A stretch of DNA of 39,347 nucleotides from NCBI GenBank assembly GCA_944385435.1, contig CALWXG010000020.1:1-39347 (forward strand), read 5' to 3'. The translations under genes were made by a program, and so were the position numbers. Position 1 is the stretch's first letter. The number at the start of each line of letters is the position of its first letter. Positions 1 through 7,851 of the stretch are shown one piece after another. Source of the stretch: an uncultured Oscillospiraceae bacterium (lineage in GTDB: Bacteria; Bacillota; Clostridia; Oscillospirales; Oscillospiraceae). A model generated the notes under the pieces. It was not told the DNA's origin. It saw only the letters and a program-made list of their open reading frames with translations, and searched no databases.

Positions 1-133
1 CTTCCTGAAGCTCTTCGATATGAGCAGGAGATCCTATGTCAGGAATATCCCATCCCACAGATTTTGTGATTGAGCCTAAAAATTTATGCCATGCTAAAGG
101 GGCAGATTTCCAGTTGCTGTATTCTTTCTTCAT
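1..133 (-). CDS. Unrecognised protein, N-terminal 44 codons only (cut by window edge)
   Basis: An ATG at 131-133 is preceded by GGGAGA with about 7 nt spacing, and the frame stays open to the window edge. The visible protein starts MKKEYSNWKSAPLAWHKF and is rich in Trp and Lys. There is no signal peptide and I recognise no family. Base composition is visibly AT-richer than the neighbouring genes, which may mean recent transfer. The strong ribosome site is the main support. It could be the start of a longer gene or a short orphan. Confidence 0.5.
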   Translation of the reverse strand, partial: MKKEYSNWKSAPLAWHKFLGSITKSVGWDIPDIGSPAHIEELQE

Positions 134-230
134 GTTTCTATCTCCCATAAACGACAGATATGATGCAGGACAGAAATTTGCTGCTGACAAATAGTTGCTC
201 TATGGTGAAGAAAACTGTATAGGAGAAGAG

Positions 231-257
231 GCCGTTGCAAAATGATTAAGCAACGGC
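231..257 (-). terminator. Hairpin after the epimerase gene, possible terminator
   Basis: The arms GCCGTTGC (231-238) and GCAACGGC (250-257) form a perfect 8-bp stem with an 11-nt loop. It lies 30 bp past the stop of the leftward epimerase gene. The tract after it on the minus strand is pyrimidine-rich but not a clean T-run. On the plus strand CCCTTTT follows. Confidence 0.4.
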
Positions 258-287
258 CCCTTTTCGAGATGTGAACAAACAAGCGCC

Positions 288-1490
288 TCAGCGCCCCAGG
301 ATCTCCCCGATCATGGTGTCCACCCAGATTAGGCAGCGGGGCAGGTGGAAGGGGCCCTTGAAGGTAGAGCCCTTGGTGGACGGCATAGTGGGCAGGCCGT
401 CCCGGCGCAGGTAGCCGTACCACTCGCCGTACTCAGGATCGGCGAAGTGGGCTTTGCAGTAGTCCAGGGTCTTGTAGAACCAGTCCAGATATTTCTCGTC
501 TCCGGTGTCCCGGTAGAGCATCATGGAGGCGATGAGGATCTCGTTGTGGGGCCACCACAGCTTCATGTCGTGCTCGTAGGCCTCGGGGGGCTTGCCCAGG
601 CAGTCGATGAAGTACAGCAGCCCGCCGTACTCGTGGTCCCAGCCGGCCTCAATGGCCCAGTCGAAGATCTGGGCGGCCTTGGGGATCAGACCGGTGTCGC
701 CGGAGCGCTTGGCGTAGTCCAGCAGGAACCAGGAGCCCTCAATGTCGTGTCCGGGGTTGACGGTGCGGCCCTCGGTGTAGTACAGCCGGGGGGTGCCGTC
801 CACATCCACGTTCTCCAGCACGCACTTCAACTCGGGCTTGACGTGGTAGGTGAAGATCTCGTCCACGCACTGCCTGGAGCGCAGCTCATACTCCTCCTTG
901 TGCTCCGGGTCCACCCGCTGGAGTACGCCGATGACGTTGAGGATGATCATGGGAAGGCCGAAAGCCCGGCCGGAACGGGTCTCGGGAATGGTCTTGGGGC
1001 CCAGGCCGGTGGGGTCCTTGCCGCCGTGGCTCAGGTCCCAGTAGATGTTGTAGGCTTTCCGGGCCCGCTCCAGGCAGGCCTTGTCCCCGGTGACGCCGTA
1101 GTACTCGGCGTTGGCCAGGGCGTAGAACGCCTCAGAGTAGTAGTATCGGCGCTGGCGCAGGGGCTTGCCCTCGGCGGTGACGGTGAAGTACATCCGGTCG
1201 CCGCAGGCGCGGTTGATGCAGTACTTCTCCATGAAGTCCAGACAGCTCTTGGAGGCGTCCAGCCACTCCTGCCGCACGCCGTAGGTGTGGCACAGGAAGG
1301 CGAAGATCCAGCCGCAGCGGCCCTGCATCCAGACACTCTTATCGGTGGAGTAGATCTCACCCTTCCGGTCCAGACAGGTGTAGACGCCGCCGTGTTCGCG
1401 GTCCATACCGTGCTCCAGCCAGAAGTTGACGGACTTTTCCAGTTCGCTGCGTACCCAGTCGCGGGCCGCAACCATTTTTTCCTTATCCAT
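288..1490 (-). CDS. N-acylglucosamine 2-epimerase (GlcNAc/ManNAc interconversion)
   Basis: This is a 400-residue member of the AGE/renin-binding-protein family, an (alpha/alpha)6 barrel that interconverts GlcNAc and ManNAc. The length and motif order match the family closely: FWLEHGMDREHGG near the N-terminus, the NPGHDIEGSWFLL segment, HDMKLWWPHNE and DPEYGEWYGYL towards the C-terminus. The conserved His residues in NPGH and WWPHNE are those expected in the active site. ATG 1488-1490 is chosen because GAGGGTGA lies just upstream, although the frame is open further upstream. The gene faces away from a ROK kinase and nagA across a 302-bp promoter region, which fits ManNAc or sialic-acid salvage. 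The substrate assignment follows from family and context. A cellobiose- or mannose-type epimerase is less likely. Confidence 0.88.
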   Translation of the reverse strand: MDKEKMVAARDWVRSELEKSVNFWLEHGMDREHGGVYTCLDRKGEIYSTDKSVWMQGRCGWIFAFLCHTYGVRQEWLDASKSCLDFMEKYCINRACGDRMYFTVTAEGKPLRQRRYYYSEAFYALANAEYYGVTGDKACLERARKAYNIYWDLSHGGKDPTGLGPKTIPETRSGRAFGLPMIILNVIGVLQRVDPEHKEEYELRSRQCVDEIFTYHVKPELKCVLENVDVDGTPRLYYTEGRTVNPGHDIEGSWFLLDYAKRSGDTGLIPKAAQIFDWAIEAGWDHEYGGLLYFIDCLGKPPEAYEHDMKLWWPHNEILIASMMLYRDTGDEKYLDWFYKTLDYCKAHFADPEYGEWYGYLRRDGLPTMPSTKGSTFKGPFHLPRCLIWVDTMIGEILGR

Positions 1491-1610
1491 TGATTCTATC
1501 ACCCTCATCTTAAAAGTAGTAGTTTTTAGAGCCCCTCTCCAAGGGCTGGCCTGGCGCAAGAGGTGATTGAAGGGTTTGACAGCTGCTGAAAGAGAGGATT
1601 CAGCATGGTC

Positions 1611-1639
1611 ATTGTATCATTCCCGGAAGTGATTTTCAA
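1611..1639 (-). promoter_or_regulatory. Sigma-A type promoter for the epimerase gene
   Basis: On the minus strand TTGAAA (1634-1639) is followed after 17 bp by TACAAT (1611-1616). It points into the epimerase gene, about 120 bp upstream of its ATG. Confidence 0.65.
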
Positions 1640-1718
1640 TGCGTCAGCGAGAAAAAAGAAAAGAAAGGAAGCCGGAGGGCTGAGGAGGGAAAAAGCCGGG
1701 AAATTTCCACAAAACCAG

Positions 1719-1747
1719 ATGACAGTTTCGGAACAGTGTGGTAAAAT
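1719..1747 (+). promoter_or_regulatory. Promoter for the ROK kinase - nagA operon
   Basis: ATGACA (1719-1724), a 17-bp spacer and TAAAAT (1742-1747) line up, with an extended -10 TG at 1739-1740. The kinase ATG is 46 bp downstream, with GAGGAGG at about 1777-1783. This promoter and the epimerase promoter are back to back about 80 bp apart, so a shared regulator could control both. I see no clear operator. Confidence 0.65.
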
Positions 1748-1792
1748 AGCTGTGAAAATCCGGCAACAGATTTTACGAGGAGGACTGCAGTT

Positions 1793-3175
1793 ATGAACAA
1801 GTTGGGTATTGAGGCCGCCATCCGCAATGTTCCCGAATTGGACCCGGGGTTTTTCCCGGTGCTTCGGTTTAACCGGGCATTCCTGGAGGGCGCGCAAAAG
1901 CCTGTCTCCATCGCGGTGGAGCGGGACCGGGGCCAGGTTGCGGTGTGCAACACCCGCATCTATGGCACGCAGGAAATGTATGAGGCCGACTGCTATTACA
2001 TGGACCGGCTGGTGAAGTCCCTGCTGTGGATGAAGGGCGGCTGGAAGGTCTATGTGGCCGGCGACGAGAAGGTGGGGCAGTACCTGAAGGAGACCTTCAG
2101 CCTCACCGGAGCCCGGGCTTTTGACGCGGATTTCATGGCCGGCGTGTATGAAAAGCCCTTTGAGGTGGTAATCTGTGACCAGGTGCCGGCGGAACACGAC
2201 GTGTCTCAGGCCATCGGCCGGCATATGGACGGCTGCCGCATCGGTTTTGACGCGGGCGGGTCTGACCGGAAGGTGTCCGCCGTGGTGGACGGAGAGACCG
2301 TCTTCTCCGAGGAAGTGGTCTGGTTCCCCAAAATCACTGCCGATCCCCAGTATCACTATGACGGAATTGTCTCTGCCCTGAAGTCCGCTGCCGAGCATAT
2401 GCCCCGGGTGGACGGCGTAGGCGTCAGTTCCGCCGGCGTGTATATCAATGACCGCACCATGGTGGCTTCCCTGTTCCTGAAGGTGCCCAAAGACGAGTTC
2501 GACGCGAAGGTGAAGGATATCTATATCCGCGCCATCAAGGACACCTTCGGCGACGTGCCCTTTGCCGTGTGCAATGACGGCGACGTGTCCGCTCTGGCCG
2601 GCGCCATGAGCCTGGAGGACAACAGCGTGCTGGGTATCGCCATGGGCACCAGTGAGGCTGTGGGCTACGTGGACGAGAAGGGCAACATCACCGGCTGGCT
2701 CAATGAGCTGGCGTTCATGCCGGTGGACGTGAACGGAGAGGCCATGGAGGACGAGTGGTCCGGCGACATCGGCTGCGGGGTGAAGTACTTCTCCCAGGAC
2801 GGCGTCATCAAGCTGGCGCCCCGGGCGGGCATCGAGCTGGATGAGTCCCTGTCCCCGGCGGAGAAGCTGAAGGTGGTCCAGAAGCTCATGGAGGAGGATG
2901 ACGACCGGGCGGCCGCCGTCTACCGCTCCATCGGCGTCTACCTGGGCCACACCCTGGCGTACTACTTCGACCTGTACGGCTGCCGCCATGTGCTGCTGCT
3001 GGGCCGTGTGATGAGCGGCAAGGGCGGAGATATCATCCTGGATACCTGCAAGCAGGTGCTGGCAGACGAGTACCCCGAGCTGAACGGCAAGATCAAGCCT
3101 GAGCTGCCCGACGAGAAGTTCCGCCGGGTAGGTCAGTCCATGGCTGCGGCCAGCCTGCCTGAGATCAAGAAGTAA
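1793..3175 (+). CDS. ROK-family sugar kinase (predicted GlcNAc/ManNAc kinase)
   Basis: This is a 460-residue ASKHA/ROK-type kinase, longer than the usual 300 residues because about 145 residues precede the first phosphate motif. GFDAGGSDRK (Asp153) is the phosphate-1 motif, GVGVSSAG follows, VCNDGDVSAL carries the probable catalytic Asp262, and GIAMGTSEAVG is the glycine-rich segment. The zinc-binding Cys cluster of classical ROK glucokinases is absent. A strong GAGGAGG site sets the start. nagA follows after 38 bp in the same direction, and a GlcNAc 2-epimerase diverges upstream. This suggests the kinase makes GlcNAc-6-P for NagA, as RokA does in the Bacteroides NanE-type sialic-acid route. 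The exact substrate is inferred. Confidence 0.82.
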   Translation: MNKLGIEAAIRNVPELDPGFFPVLRFNRAFLEGAQKPVSIAVERDRGQVAVCNTRIYGTQEMYEADCYYMDRLVKSLLWMKGGWKVYVAGDEKVGQYLKETFSLTGARAFDADFMAGVYEKPFEVVICDQVPAEHDVSQAIGRHMDGCRIGFDAGGSDRKVSAVVDGETVFSEEVVWFPKITADPQYHYDGIVSALKSAAEHMPRVDGVGVSSAGVYINDRTMVASLFLKVPKDEFDAKVKDIYIRAIKDTFGDVPFAVCNDGDVSALAGAMSLEDNSVLGIAMGTSEAVGYVDEKGNITGWLNELAFMPVDVNGEAMEDEWSGDIGCGVKYFSQDGVIKLAPRAGIELDESLSPAEKLKVVQKLMEEDDDRAAAVYRSIGVYLGHTLAYYFDLYGCRHVLLLGRVMSGKGGDIILDTCKQVLADEYPELNGKIKPELPDEKFRRVGQSMAAASLPEIKK

Positions 3176-3213
3176 TTGCTGCAACGGAACCGGGAAAGGA
3201 AGATTGAAACGTC

Positions 3214-4317
3214 ATGCTCATCAAAAACGCGAAGATTTTGGTAGGGAAATCCTTCCTGGAAGGGGATATCCGCTTCGGTAAGACCATTGAGGCGGTGGGC
3301 AAGCTGGAAGGGGAGGCCGATCTGGACGCCCAGGGCTGCTATGTGGCTCCCGGATTTGTGGATGTCCACACCCATGGCGCCATGGGAGAGGATTTCTCTG
3401 ACGGCAAACCGGAGGGCATTCAGCCCATGGCCGACTATTATGCCGCCCACGGCGTGACCTCCTATCTGGCCACCACCATGACCCTGAAGGAAGAGGTGCT
3501 TACCCCTGCCATGCACGCCATCCGGGACTTCCGGCGTACCCACGGAGCCAAGTGCGCCGGAGTGCATCTGGAGGGTCCGTTCCTCAGCTTTGCCAAGCGG
3601 GGGGCCCAGGCAGCGGAGAACCTCCACCTGCCGGATACCGCCCTCTTTGACCGGCTCAACGAGGCCAGCGGCGGCCAGGTGAAACTGGTCACCGTGGCCT
3701 GTGAAGAGGAGGGGGCCATGGATTTCATCGGCTACGTCTCCCGGAAGGCCACCGTCTCCCTGGGCCACACCTCCTGCAACTACGACCAGGCCATGGAGGC
3801 CTTTGCCCGGGGCGCCAGCCACGCCACCCATCTGTTCAACGGCATGGAGGGGCTGCACCACCGCAAACCGGGTATCATCGCCGCCACCATGGACGCCGGG
3901 GCCAGTGTGGAGCTCATCTGCGACGGCCTGCACATCCACCCCGCTGTCATCCGCCTGGTGCACAAGCTCTATGGGGACAAGCTGAATCTGATCTCCGACT
4001 CGCTGCGCTGCGCCGGCATGCCCGATGGCCAGTATGAGCTGGGCGGCCAGCCCATTGAGGTGAAAAACCACAAGGCCACCCTGCTGGGGACCGATACCCT
4101 GGCCGGGTCCTCCATCTCCCTGCTGGATGCGGTGCGCAATGTGGTGGCCTTCGGCCTGCCTCTGGCGGACGCCCTGTATGCCGCCTCCACCGCTCCCGCC
4201 CAGGCCGTGGGCCTGACGGACGTGGGCGTGATCCGCACCGGGGCCGCAGCCGACCTGGTGGTTCTGGATGAGGCTCTGGAACTGAAGGCCGTCTACGTGG
4301 ACGGAGAGAAGCAGTAA
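3214..4317 (+). CDS. nagA: N-acetylglucosamine-6-phosphate deacetylase
   Basis: This 367-residue amidohydrolase converts GlcNAc-6-P to GlcN-6-P plus acetate in the cytoplasm. The metal and active-site motifs are in the family order: DVHTHG (His52, His54), GVHLEGPF (Glu120), LGHTSCNY (His185), ATHLFNGMEGLHHR (His206) and the catalytic Asp262 in LISDSLR. The length is close to the E. coli enzyme (382). It is the second gene of an operon with a ROK kinase and ends at a strong bidirectional terminator. No nagB deaminase is in the window. Confidence 0.95.
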   Translation: MLIKNAKILVGKSFLEGDIRFGKTIEAVGKLEGEADLDAQGCYVAPGFVDVHTHGAMGEDFSDGKPEGIQPMADYYAAHGVTSYLATTMTLKEEVLTPAMHAIRDFRRTHGAKCAGVHLEGPFLSFAKRGAQAAENLHLPDTALFDRLNEASGGQVKLVTVACEEEGAMDFIGYVSRKATVSLGHTSCNYDQAMEAFARGASHATHLFNGMEGLHHRKPGIIAATMDAGASVELICDGLHIHPAVIRLVHKLYGDKLNLISDSLRCAGMPDGQYELGGQPIEVKNHKATLLGTDTLAGSSISLLDAVRNVVAFGLPLADALYAASTAPAQAVGLTDVGVIRTGAAADLVVLDEALELKAVYVDGEKQ

Positions 4318-4350
4318 CCCTGCGAAAAAGGCCTGAACGCTGTCAGACAA

Positions 4351-4391
4351 AAAACTGCCCCCGGCTCATCCATGAGCCGGGGGCAGTTTTT
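4351..4391. terminator. Bidirectional intrinsic terminator
   Basis: A near-perfect 19-bp inverted repeat (arms 4351-4369 and 4372-4390) starts with AAAA and ends with TTTTT. It therefore works in both directions, for nagA from the left and the ATP-grasp gene from the right. Confidence 0.9.
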
Positions 4392-5428
4392 CAGGCATGC
4401 GGTTTTTCCAGCTTCTTCTCCTGCTCCTCGATGGCCCGGAACCGGGGCATGATGCCGATCTTGTCCGGGGTGTGTACCGGCAGCTGATAGATGTCGTGGC
4501 CGGGGAACTGGTTGCCCTCCACCAGACAGGGCCCATCCGGGGTGAAGCACACGTCCCAGCCCACATACCCCACCTCCGGGATGACCTGGGCGGCCTGTTC
4601 CACCAGAGTCCGGGCCTTGTCCCAATCGGGAAAGCGGAACCCCTTGATGGGGGTGCCGGTGGCGGGGTGGTTTTCGTACAGGTTTTTCTGCTTGTCCAGA
4701 GCCCGGTCGATGACCGTGCCTGTCTCCGGATCCATGGGGGCCACCATGCCGCCGCTGTTGAAGTTGTCCACAAATTTGCCGTTGCCAATGCGGAACATGG
4801 CGGTGACCAGGTACACCCGTCCGCTCTTTCCCCGGATGGTCACCATGCGCACGGTGTTGATGGAGCCGGGGTAAATGGCGGCCACCGCCGGATGCTGGAC
4901 GATGACCTCCTCCAGCTCCAGCAAGGGTGCCCGCTCTTTCAGATGGTTGTAGAGGTCGTCCAGGCTGGGAAAGTCGGAGGTGTGCAGTTTTTCAATCCCC
5001 CAGCCGCAGCTGCCCTGGGAGGGCTTGGCCATGAAGGTGTCGTGCCGGGAGAGGAAGGCGAGGACATCCTCCCGGTTCTCTCCGGTGACAGGGACCCAGT
5101 CCCTGTGGAGAAATGGCGCGAACCGGGTGTTGAATTTGATCTTGTCCCCCAGATCTGCCATATGGTCCTTGGCGTTGTATTTTGCCACCAGGGCGTTGTT
5201 CCGCCCCCGGGTGAGATAGGTGTCCCGCTGCTGTGCCGTGAGGTTGTACATCTCAAACAGGTCGTAATCCATATAGCCCGCGCCATACTTCACCGCGCAG
5301 TCCTTCATATCCCGGAAAATGGCCAGCCGCCCGGTTCCGGTTTTCTTGTGAATGGAGTTGATCTTGTCCAGCATGGCCTTGTAGTTCATGTTCAGCGCCC
5401 GCTGGACCAGATAGTTCAGTTTTCCCAT
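4391..5428 (-). CDS. Sugar-transfer-associated type ATP-grasp protein
   Basis: A 345-residue protein of the ATP-grasp group that is often annotated alpha-L-glutamate ligase-related or sugar-transfer-associated ATP-grasp. Visible signatures are MAKPSQGSCGWGIEKL (the lysine and glycine-rich ATP-binding segment), NTVRMVTIRGKSG, FNSGGMVAPMDPETG and the C-terminal metal/ATP site WDVCFTPDGPCLVEGNQFPGHD. The family is thought to ligate amino or sugar-linked acids, often for surface polymers, but the substrate is unknown. ATG 5426-5428 follows AGGAGG with 7-nt spacing. It stands alone between a terminator and its own promoter, so context gives no pathway. Confidence 0.75.
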   Translation of the reverse strand: MGKLNYLVQRALNMNYKAMLDKINSIHKKTGTGRLAIFRDMKDCAVKYGAGYMDYDLFEMYNLTAQQRDTYLTRGRNNALVAKYNAKDHMADLGDKIKFNTRFAPFLHRDWVPVTGENREDVLAFLSRHDTFMAKPSQGSCGWGIEKLHTSDFPSLDDLYNHLKERAPLLELEEVIVQHPAVAAIYPGSINTVRMVTIRGKSGRVYLVTAMFRIGNGKFVDNFNSGGMVAPMDPETGTVIDRALDKQKNLYENHPATGTPIKGFRFPDWDKARTLVEQAAQVIPEVGYVGWDVCFTPDGPCLVEGNQFPGHDIYQLPVHTPDKIGIMPRFRAIEEQEKKLEKPHA

Positions 5429-5469
5429 ACTTCGGCCTCCTGCCTTCCGATACCGGAAGAATTGTATCC

Positions 5470-5498
5470 GTTATAACACACTTCCAGTCAAAAGGCAA
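5470..5498 (-). promoter_or_regulatory. Candidate promoter for the ATP-grasp gene
   Basis: On the minus strand TTGCCT (5493-5498), 17 bp and TATAAC (5470-5475) align. An alternative is TTGACT (5486-5491) with TACAAT (5461-5466) at 19 bp. One of the two probably drives the gene. Confidence 0.45.
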
Positions 5499-5512
5499 TG
5501 CCGCAGGCCTGC

Positions 5513-5541
5513 TTGACAAGAGAAGCCTTGAATTGTATACT
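5513..5541 (+). promoter_or_regulatory. bioY promoter, consensus-like
   Basis: TTGACA (5513-5518), 17 bp and TATACT (5536-5541) form a near-consensus sigma-A promoter. The -10 box lies inside the left half of the BirA-type operator. Confidence 0.85.
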
Positions 5542-5565
5542 CTAAAAATAAAATGAGTTTACAAT
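5532..5565 (+). promoter_or_regulatory. BirA-type biotin operator
   Basis: The half-sites ATTGTATACTC (5532-5542) and GAGTTTACAAT (5555-5565) are inverted repeats matching at 10 of 11 positions. The core TTGTATAC-N16-GTTTACAA fits the Firmicute BirA operator layout. The left half overlaps the -10 box and the right half ends 12 bp before the bioY ATG, so binding of biotinyl-AMP-loaded BirA would block transcription. Confidence 0.8.
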
Positions 5566-5577
5566 AGGGGGATCACG

Positions 5578-6132
5578 ATGGGACAGACGCGGGCAGAGGC
5601 AAACAGGGTATACCGGCTGGCGGTGTGCGGCGTGATGACGGCAGTGCTGTGTGTGTTGGCTCCGGTGGCCATTCCCGCAGGGCCGGTACCGGTGACACTG
5701 GCAACCCTGGCGGTGTATCTGATGGCTGTGCTGCTGGGCTGGAAATGGGGGACGGCCGGCTGCCTGGCCTATCTGGCGGCGGGACTGGCCGGGATGCCGG
5801 TATTCTCCGGGTACAGGGCGGGAGGCGGTATGCTGCTGGGGCCCACAGGCGGGTATCTTGTGGGGTATCTGGCCATTACGCTGACGGCCGGCTGGGCGGC
5901 GCAGCGCAGCCAGCGGCGGGGGCCCCTCCTGCTGGGAATGCTGACGGGCACCGCCCTGTGCTATGCTCTGGGCACCGCATGGTACTGCCTTCAGAGCGGG
6001 ACTGCTCTGATCCCTGCACTGTGGGCGTGTGTGCTTCCGTTTGTGCCCTTCGATCTGGTGAAGATGGCGGCGGTGCTGACTCTGGGGCCGGTGCTTCGCC
6101 GCAGGCTGCGTCAGGCGGGACTGCTGGCATGA
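5578..6132 (+). CDS. bioY: Biotin transporter, ECF S component BioY
   Basis: This 184-residue, very hydrophobic protein has about six membrane segments. It is the substrate-binding subunit of an energy-coupling-factor biotin importer. The motif LLGPTGGYLVGYL (about residues 83-95) is diagnostic for BioY. A GGGGGAT ribosome site precedes the ATG. No EcfA or EcfT genes are nearby, so this group II S component would share an ECF module encoded elsewhere. The BirA-type operator directly upstream supports both identity and regulation by biotin. Confidence 0.93.
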   Translation: MGQTRAEANRVYRLAVCGVMTAVLCVLAPVAIPAGPVPVTLATLAVYLMAVLLGWKWGTAGCLAYLAAGLAGMPVFSGYRAGGGMLLGPTGGYLVGYLAITLTAGWAAQRSQRRGPLLLGMLTGTALCYALGTAWYCLQSGTALIPALWACVLPFVPFDLVKMAAVLTLGPVLRRRLRQAGLLA

Positions 6133-6148
6133 GGCGGAGAGAAAAACT

Positions 6149-6169
6149 GCCGCCCGGCGGGATTTTTTT
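6149..6169 (+). terminator. Weak candidate terminator after bioY
   Basis: A GC-rich self-complementary stretch (about 6149-6161) is followed by a run of seven T (6163-6169). The hairpin loop would be very tight, so terminator strength is doubtful. Confidence 0.3.
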
Positions 6170-6366
6170 GCGCTCCACCGCTGAAAGTTGTGAAACCTTT
6201 TACTTTACAAATAGAAAGAACATGATATCGTATATATCAAGCAGTACATAGCGCGGAGGCGGCAACAGGGGACCCGTCATTGTCAAAGGGGTATTGTTTG
6301 CCAATACGCTGTTTTGGTTCGGCGCTTCTCATCCGTCGGAAACATAAAGTCATAGGGGATGTCATC

Positions 6367-6795
6367 ATGAAAAAAGTATTGGGGTTCGGCATACCCATTT
6401 TGATCGTCATTGTAGTATGCACGGTTTTCGTAACCAGTTTCGCAGCCAGACGCGCGGAGAGAGACGATTACTTCAAACGGACAGACGCGGTTTTCAGGGA
6501 TAATTTTTCTATCCTGTGCAACAATTTGAACCAAGCAGAATCAGAAGCAGTCAATCAGGAAAATGAAAAGCGCGCGTTTTTGTGTTTTTCCATATTCAGT
6601 CTGACCTCTTTTTCAGGGAATGCAGATATGAACCAGCTTGTGCTCACCCTTTGTCAGTTGAGTGAAGAAAAGCAGCTGTATGACGTGTTGGATCGGGAAA
6701 CCATAGCTGATCTGAACAGATTATGTGTGGATATTCAGAATGACGCGTTAATTGAACAAATTGTTGCAAGTATCAGGGAGACGAACTGTCAGTGA
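6367..6795 (+). CDS. Unrecognised small membrane-anchored protein
   Basis: This is a 142-residue protein. An N-terminal hydrophobic segment (about residues 4-24, KVLGFGIPILIVIVVCTVF) is followed by a polar, mostly helical domain containing paired Asn/Gln/Glu-rich stretches. The segment looks like a signal anchor rather than a cleaved signal, since no lipobox or AxA site is clear. ATG 6367-6369 was chosen because GGGGAT lies 6 nt upstream; the open frame extends further up without a ribosome site. It is AT-richer than the surroundings. I do not recognise the family. It is isolated between bioY and a convergent gene. Confidence 0.6.
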   Translation: MKKVLGFGIPILIVIVVCTVFVTSFAARRAERDDYFKRTDAVFRDNFSILCNNLNQAESEAVNQENEKRAFLCFSIFSLTSFSGNADMNQLVLTLCQLSEEKQLYDVLDRETIADLNRLCVDIQNDALIEQIVASIRETNCQ

Positions 6796-6825
6796 GCCAA
6801 CAAAGCGCACGGCTCGCCGGATTTG

Positions 6826-6861
6826 CAAAGCCGCCCGGCGTTTGCGTGCCGGGTGGCTTTG
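6826..6861. terminator. GC-rich hairpin between convergent genes
   Basis: CAAAGCC-x-CCCGGC pairs with GCCGGG-x-GGCTTTG across a 7-nt loop, giving about 13 bp with one mismatch. It lies exactly between the converging stops at 6795 and 6869. Neither side has a long T-run, so it is a terminator by position and stem strength. Confidence 0.5.
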
Positions 6862-6868
6862 TCATGTC

Positions 6869-7738
6869 TTACAGGGAGCGGAACAGGGAGAAGAGCCAGT
6901 GCAGGGGCAGAAAGCCGATGAGGAAGCTGGCCAGATTGGCGCATACTCCGTACCCGGCCCGCCTGCCCATGGAGTGTTCCCTGAGGCAGGACAGGTAGAC
7001 CGCGGTTTCCACAACCAGGATGATGAGTTCCGGCAGAGTCATCAGCATGAGGTAGTAGGCGAATTGGCCTTGGGCCGAGGACACAATCTGGTTGGAGCAG
7101 AACAGGTGCAGGCCCAGTTGGGTGACCACATTGGTCAGCAGGAAGATCAGCCAGGTGCGCTTTTGCCGGAAGCCGAAGGCCAGCAGGACCAGCCCCTCAA
7201 TGATCAGGGTGGGAACCAGGGTGGAAGAGAGTTGGATCAGATAGTACAGGGCAGCCGGGGTGCGTTCGGTCAGGGTGTTGGTGCTCCAGTCGTACACCAG
7301 CACGGTGTGGAACCGGTTGCGGGTGTAGGGCTGCTCCACGGCCTGAGCTCCCTGGGATGTGGCCACTGCCAGCCGGAAGGTGTCCGGCAGTCCATGATAG
7401 CTGTACACATACTGGCCGGAGGCGTTGGGAGTCAGGTCGCCGAATATGGGGATGCCGCCGGTGCCCGTGAGCAGGGCCAGCTGCCAGCCGTCTCCCTCCA
7501 GGGTGCGCAGGGATGCGATGAGCTGCGGGTCATAGCCTGTCTCGTCCATGGGAAAGAGATTCTGCCCACTGGCCTCATGGAGCAGATCCACATAGCATGC
7601 CCCTTCCGGGGCGTTGACCACTGTGACGGTGAGGTCGGGTTTGGGACCCATGTCCGCATGGGCGGGCAGGACAAGACAGATCAGACACAGTATGACGAGA
7701 GCCAAAATGCGTGCGGGTCTGGAACGATTTCCTTGCAT
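6869..7738 (-). CDS. Membrane protein with N-terminal exported domain (unknown function)
   Basis: A 289-residue protein with a signal peptide (about residues 8-27, ending near AHA-DMGPKPD), then an exported, probably beta-rich region up to about residue 150, then four or five membrane segments in the C-terminal half (for example LIIEGLVLLAFGF and LPELIILVVETAVYL). The MGPKP start of the mature region recurs, as far as I recall, in uncharacterised Clostridia membrane proteins. ATG 7736-7738 has a near-perfect AAGGAGG 6 nt upstream. It is the last of three leftward envelope genes that may share the promoter at 9049-9077. No function can be assigned. Confidence 0.72.
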   Translation of the reverse strand: MQGNRSRPARILALVILCLICLVLPAHADMGPKPDLTVTVVNAPEGACYVDLLHEASGQNLFPMDETGYDPQLIASLRTLEGDGWQLALLTGTGGIPIFGDLTPNASGQYVYSYHGLPDTFRLAVATSQGAQAVEQPYTRNRFHTVLVYDWSTNTLTERTPAALYYLIQLSSTLVPTLIIEGLVLLAFGFRQKRTWLIFLLTNVVTQLGLHLFCSNQIVSSAQGQFAYYLMLMTLPELIILVVETAVYLSCLREHSMGRRAGYGVCANLASFLIGFLPLHWLFSLFRSL

Positions 7739-7851
7739 GATGTCCTCCTTTTCAGCGTGTATCTCCTCCAAAGGGCAAATTTGCAAGCTGCCCCAGGATC
7801 AGCATACCAGAAGATGCCGGAAAAGTCGATGACAGGAGGATGACAAAAAGA

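Noticed and set aside
1576-1604. TTGACA at 1576 as a plus-strand promoter for the kinase operon
   Set aside because: No acceptable -10 at 16-18 bp; the ATGACA-17-TGnTAAAAT site at 1719 is closer and better.
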